Part shown: piece after piece, positions 60,602 through 64,000 of the stretch
Layout of the letters: each line of letters starts with the position of its first letter
Position numbering within the stretch: position 1 is the stretch's first letter
Source: JAJXWB01 sp965246795
GTDB lineage: Bacteria; Pseudomonadota; Alphaproteobacteria; Rhizobiales; Beijerinckiaceae
Length of the DNA stretch: 64,000 bases
Assembly: GCA_965246795.1 (NCBI GenBank)
Contig: CBDFFN010000022.1
Span: 186,001-250,000, forward strand
Direction: 5' to 3'
The notes under the pieces: generated by a model
Database searches by the model: none
What the model was told of the DNA's origin: nothing
The model's input: only the letters and a program-made list of their open reading frames with translations
Translations under genes and position numbers: made by a program

Positions 60602-61951
60602 CTATTTCTTCTCGAGCGGCTGCAGCAGGAAGCCGGCCAGCACGCCCGAGCCGTAGATGACCATTGCAACCGCCGCGACGACGTAAATTGCATCGAGCGT
60701 CGTCGCGAAGCCGGCCAAAGCCGCGGCAGCGATCAGGATCGGGCGGATGAAGGACATGCTGACAGGCACGCCGACGCGCGCTGCGCCCTGCAGCGCAAAC
60801 GCAAGCGACAGGCCGAGCCCGAAGAAGGCGTAGCTTGGTCCCAGCCGATGCAGATAGGCGATCGCCGACGCACGCACGTCGGGGTCGCGGGTGAAGAGGT
60901 CTGCCCAAACTTCTGGCGCGAAGGTCGCGAAGATGCCGACGAGCCCGCACAGCACGAAGGCTGCGCCAGCGCCCGCGAGCGACACGGTCCGTGCGCGCGC
61001 GTAGTCACCACGACCGACGGCCTGTCCGACGAGCACCGTCAGCGCCGACCCGATCCCGAAGGTGAGTGGCGTGAGGAAATATTCGAGGCGCGAGCCGAGG
61101 CCGTAACCAGCGAGCGCAGCAACGCCGAAAGGTGCGACGAAGGCGGTGACAAGCATTGTCGTGCCGCTCGCGAGAAATGCGCTGATCGACGACAGCAAGC
61201 CGACGCGCAGGATGTCGCGGAAATAGACGCCGCGCAGCACTGTGCCGCGTAACGAAAGAGAAAGGCCGCCGACGTCCTTGCAGATGCGGCCGGCCATGAT
61301 CGTCATTGAGAGAAGGTGGGACAAAGGTGCGGCAAGGCCGATGCCGGCCATGCCCATGCCTAAACCGAACGTCAGGAGATAGCCGATCGGCATTTGCAGG
61401 ATCGAGGAGGCTAGCATCCAGCGACCGGGGAACATCGCATCGCCGAGACCACGAAAGACGGAGGCGAAGGCGAACATCAGCCACGTCAGGATGGCGCCGC
61501 CGAATAGTGCCGTCGCGTAGAGTGTCGCCGCGTCGATGGCAGCACCGTCTGCCGTACCTCTCGCGCCGGCGAAAGCGCGAAAGATCGGCCGGCCAAAGCC
61601 GACCATCAGCACTGTGAATGTCAGGCCAAAGCATACGGCGATGATGATCGCGTGCACGGCGAGATCGTGCGCATCCGAGCGCGACTTGCGGCCCATCGCG
61701 CGCGCCACGGCTGCTGCGATGCCGCCGCCGATGCCCCCGGCCGCCAGCATCTGCATAAGGATCACGAAGGGGAAAACGAGGGCGAAGCCACCAAGGGCGG
61801 TCGTGCCGAGCCGGCCTGCCATCCAGGCGTCGAACGTGCTGGCGGCGATCTGCGCCAGCATGACGAGCGTCGTCGGCCACGCAAGGCGCGCGATGGCGCC
61901 GACCACGGGCTCGCGCGCCGCGGCGGCGGCAGGCTGCACGATATCGACCAT
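60602..61951 (-). CDS. MATE-family multidrug/organic-cation exporter
   Basis: 449 residues from ATG at 61951 (MVDIVQPAAAAAREPVV), about twelve hydrophobic helices in two homologous halves, such as LGTTALGGFALVFPFVILMQ and LAGYGLGSRLEYFLTPLTFG. MATE proteins export drugs or metabolites using a Na+ or H+ gradient. The frame is open to 62086, but that would overlap the divergent regulator; the chosen start has AAGGAA directly upstream and leaves an 86-base divergent region. The adjacent HxlR-type gene probably regulates it. Substrate unknown. Confidence 0.88.
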   Translation of the reverse strand: MVDIVQPAAAAAREPVVGAIARLAWPTTLVMLAQIAASTFDAWMAGRLGTTALGGFALVFPFVILMQMLAAGGIGGGIAAAVARAMGRKSRSDAHDLAVHAIIIAVCFGLTFTVLMVGFGRPIFRAFAGARGTADGAAIDAATLYATALFGGAILTWLMFAFASVFRGLGDAMFPGRWMLASSILQMPIGYLLTFGLGMGMAGIGLAAPLSHLLSMTIMAGRICKDVGGLSLSLRGTVLRGVYFRDILRVGLLSSISAFLASGTTMLVTAFVAPFGVAALAGYGLGSRLEYFLTPLTFGIGSALTVLVGQAVGRGDYARARTVSLAGAGAAFVLCGLVGIFATFAPEVWADLFTRDPDVRASAIAYLHRLGPSYAFFGLGLSLAFALQGAARVGVPVSMSFIRPILIAAAALAGFATTLDAIYVVAAVAMVIYGSGVLAGFLLQPLEKK

Positions 61952-62037
61952 TTCCTTGCGCTCCCCGAACCGCTGGACAATAGCCGGATCGCAGATTAGT
62001 TCAAAGATGAGACTGTTCACGCGAAGGCATAACCGCC

Positions 62038-62478
62038 ATGCGGCGCAAGCGGTTCGAGCGAGACGCTTGCGGTGTCGCGCGGGCATTGGATGCGGTTGGC
62101 GAATGGTGGACGCTGCTCATCGTCCGCGAGGCGATGTTTGGCGCGCGACAGTTCGACGAATTTCAGCGCCGCCTCGGCATTTCCCGGAACGCGCTGACGG
62201 CGCGGCTGAAGCGGCTCGTGGCTGCGGGCGTGCTGGAGCGGGTGCCGCTGGTCGATGGCGGACGTCGCGAGGGTTACAAGCTCACGGTTGCCGGCAAAGA
62301 CCTGTCGCCGGTTTTAATGGCGTTACGCCTGTGGGGCGACACCCATATGCGGCCCGAAGCATCGCCGGCGCATCTCGTTGACAGTGAGACGGGCGAGCCG
62401 ATTGCGGGTTTGCGAGCCGTGGTGGCCGATGGACGTATCGTGCCGCCAAGGCGGGTGGTGCTGCGGGAGAAAGCCTGA
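62038..62478 (+). CDS. HxlR-family winged-helix transcriptional regulator
   Basis: 146 residues, with the family pattern RDACGVARALDAVGEWWTLLIVRE, then FDEFQRRLGISRNALTARLKRLV (recognition helix) and YKLTVAGKDLSPVLMALRLWGD. HxlR proteins bind DNA as dimers and often respond to reactive electrophiles or quinones; here the single conserved cysteine C11 near the N-terminus is the type of residue used for sensing in some members. Divergent from the MATE gene with 86 bases between, so it probably controls that exporter. The C-terminal 30 residues resemble no motif I know. Confidence 0.88.
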   Translation: MRRKRFERDACGVARALDAVGEWWTLLIVREAMFGARQFDEFQRRLGISRNALTARLKRLVAAGVLERVPLVDGGRREGYKLTVAGKDLSPVLMALRLWGDTHMRPEASPAHLVDSETGEPIAGLRAVVADGRIVPPRRVVLREKA

Positions 62479-62484
62479 CAGGCA

Positions 62485-64000
62485 CTACAACGGAATGTTG
62501 TCGTGCTTCTTCCAGGGATTTTCGAGCTCCTTGTGCCGCAGCAGCGCCAACGCGCGCGCGATGCGGCGGCGCGTCGAATGCGGCAAGATCACCTCGTCGA
62601 TATAGCCGCGCTCGGCAGCGACGAAGGGCGATAGGAAACGCTCCTCGTACTCCTTCGTGCGCTGCGCGATCTTTTCGGCATCGCCGATATCCTGCCGAAA
62701 AATGATCTCAACAGCGCCCTTCGCGCCCATCACAGCGATCTGTGCCGTCGGCCAGGCGTAATTGAAGTCGCCGCGCAGATGCTTTGACGCCATGACGTCG
62801 TAGGCGCCGCCAAAGGCCTTCCGCGTGATGACGGTGACTTTCGGCACCGTCGCTTCGGCGTAGGCGAAGAGCAGTTTCGCGCCGTGCTTGATCAGCCCGC
62901 CATATTCCTGCGCGGTGCCCGGAAGAAAGCCCGGAACATCGACGAAGGTGACGATCGGAATGTTGAAGCAATCGCAGAAGCGCACGAAGCGCGCCGCCTT
63001 GCGCGAGGCGTCGATGTCGAGCACGCCCGCGAGCACCATCGGCTGGTTGGCGACGATGCCGACGGTGCGGCCTTCCATGCGCGCGAAGCCTGTTACGATG
63101 TTGCGCGCATGCGCCGCCTGGATTTCGAAGAAATCGCCTTCGTCGGCGATCTTCAGAATCAATTCCTTGATGTCGTAGGGCTTGTTCGGATGACTTGGCA
63201 CGAGCGTGTCGAGCGACATGTCGAGCCTGTCGCCTTCGTCGAAGGACGGCCATTCCGGAAGTGCATCGGTGTTCGACGACGGCAGGAAGTCGATCAGCCG
63301 CCGCATCTGTAAAAGCGCTTCGAGATCGTTGTCGTAAGCGTGATCCGCGATCGACGATTTCGTCGTGTGGACGGAGGCGCCGCCAAGCTCCTCGGCCGTC
63401 ACCGTCTCGTTCGTCACGGTCTTCACGACATCCGGACCGGTGACGAACATGTAGGAAGTGTCGCGGACCATGAAGATGAAGTCGGTCATCGCAGGCGAAT
63501 AGACGTCGCCGCCTGCGCATGGCCCCATGATGACGGAAATCTGTGGGATGACGCCGGACGCCAGCACGTTGCGTTGGAACACTTCGCCGTAACCGCCGAG
63601 CGCCGCGACGCCTTCCTGGATGCGCGCACCGCCGGCATCGAACAGGCCGATGATCGGCGCGCGGTTCTTCAGCGCCATGTCCTGCAGCTTGATGATCTTT
63701 TGCGCATGCGTCTCGCTGAGAGAACCGCCGAAGACGGTGAAATCTTTTGCGAACACGAAGACCGCGCGGCCGTTGACGGTGCCCCAGCCGGTGACGACGC
63801 CATCACCGGGAATCTTCTCGGCCTTGTCCATGCCGAAGTCGACGCAGCGATGCTGCACGAACATGTCGAATTCTTCGAACGATCCGTGGTCGAGCAGGAG
63901 TTCGATCCGCTCGCGCGCGGTGAGCTTGCCCTTGGCATGCTGCGCCTCGACGCGCCTGATGCCGCCGCCCTGCCGCGCACCTTCACGGCGCTTTTCGAGT
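62485..64000 (-). CDS. pccB: Acyl-CoA (propionyl-CoA) carboxylase beta subunit, partial
   Basis: 505 codons are in the window; the frame continues past base 64000 and only about ten N-terminal residues seem to be missing. This is a biotin-dependent carboxyltransferase: DAQHA-type start region QHAKGKLTARERIELLLD, GARIQEGVAALGGYGEVF (acyl-CoA oxyanion hole), MGPCAGGDVYSPAMTDF, DVPGFLPGTAQEYGGLI and ITRKAFGGAYDVMASKH (carboxybiotin side). It transfers CO2 from carboxybiotin to propionyl-CoA, giving methylmalonyl-CoA. The internal ATG at 63864 is not the start. Convergent with the HxlR gene (six-base gap). The alpha subunit is expected elsewhere. Confidence 0.93.
   Translation of the reverse strand, partial: LEKRREGARQGGGIRRVEAQHAKGKLTARERIELLLDHGSFEEFDMFVQHRCVDFGMDKAEKIPGDGVVTGWGTVNGRAVFVFAKDFTVFGGSLSETHAQKIIKLQDMALKNRAPIIGLFDAGGARIQEGVAALGGYGEVFQRNVLASGVIPQISVIMGPCAGGDVYSPAMTDFIFMVRDTSYMFVTGPDVVKTVTNETVTAEELGGASVHTTKSSIADHAYDNDLEALLQMRRLIDFLPSSNTDALPEWPSFDEGDRLDMSLDTLVPSHPNKPYDIKELILKIADEGDFFEIQAAHARNIVTGFARMEGRTVGIVANQPMVLAGVLDIDASRKAARFVRFCDCFNIPIVTFVDVPGFLPGTAQEYGGLIKHGAKLLFAYAEATVPKVTVITRKAFGGAYDVMASKHLRGDFNYAWPTAQIAVMGAKGAVEIIFRQDIGDAEKIAQRTKEYEERFLSPFVAAERGYIDEVILPHSTRRRIARALALLRHKELENPWKKHDNIPL

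Noticed and set aside
61952..62086. Longer start for the MATE gene at 62086
   Set aside because: It would overlap the start of the divergent HxlR-type gene and adds a basic, non-family stretch; ATG at 61951 has AAGGAA just upstream.

Overview
This window is a stretch of chromosome from a GC-rich alphaproteobacterium, most likely of the order Hyphomicrobiales (Rhizobiales). The evidence is the gene order around rpoBC and the S10/spc/alpha ribosomal operons, alphaproteobacterial-style proteins (63-residue SecE, 1403-residue RpoC, short-LID Adk), and short intergenic palindromes of a kind I associate with this order. I cannot name the genus. I see no tRNA, rRNA, insertion sequence, prophage or CRISPR array.

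Layout. (1) 1-1534: end of a tcuA-like flavoprotein gene and a complete tcuB-like membrane Fe-S gene (tricarballylate oxidation). (2) 1535-2132: a non-coding gap flanked by two inverted copies of a palindromic repeat; inside it lies a promoter / structured RNA / terminator arrangement that could be a small RNA gene. (3) 2133-18143: six genes whose stop and start codons overlap at every junction: glgX, treZ, a malQ-treY fusion, glgE, a treS-maltokinase fusion and glgB. Together they encode every step of a closed trehalose/alpha-glucan cycle. Trehalose is isomerised to maltose, phosphorylated, polymerised by GlgE and branched by GlgB; the glucan is then debranched by GlgX, trimmed by MalQ and turned back into trehalose by TreY and TreZ. 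The ADP-glucose enzymes (glgC, glgA) and glgP are not here. (4) 18144-20932: divergent acyl-CoA dehydrogenase and acyl-CoA synthetase genes. (5) 20933-24105: a nitrate-type ABC importer (Tat-exported binding protein, permease, ATPase) behind a near-perfect sigma-54 promoter. (6) 24161-25278: a two-gene chromate transporter ending in a clear terminator.

(7) 25397-56958: the core transcription/translation superregion in canonical order: secE-nusG-rplK-rplA-rplJ-rplL-rpoB-rpoC, rpsL-rpsG-fusA-tuf, rpsJ to rpsQ (S10), rplN to secY-adk (spc), and rpsM-rpsK-rpoA-rplQ (alpha). All genes look intact. The spacers carry hairpins, candidate promoters and attenuators (rplJ leader, rplL-rpoB, rpoB-rpoC, rpsL leader, rpsM leader) and palindromic repeats, one of them between rplR and rpsE. 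(8) 57004-62478: a DegP/Do-type periplasmic protease, an orphan ParA-like ATPase, rarA, a MATE transporter and a divergent HxlR-type regulator. (9) 62485-64000: an acyl-CoA (propionyl-CoA) carboxylase beta-subunit gene cut by the window edge.

Most of the window is conserved housekeeping DNA. The parts worth a second look are the closed-cycle glucan operon with its malQ-treY fusion, the candidate small RNA at about 1732-1876, the palindromic repeats whose arms covary between copies, the hairpins overlapping promoters of ribosomal operons, and an N-terminal extension on ribosomal protein L5.
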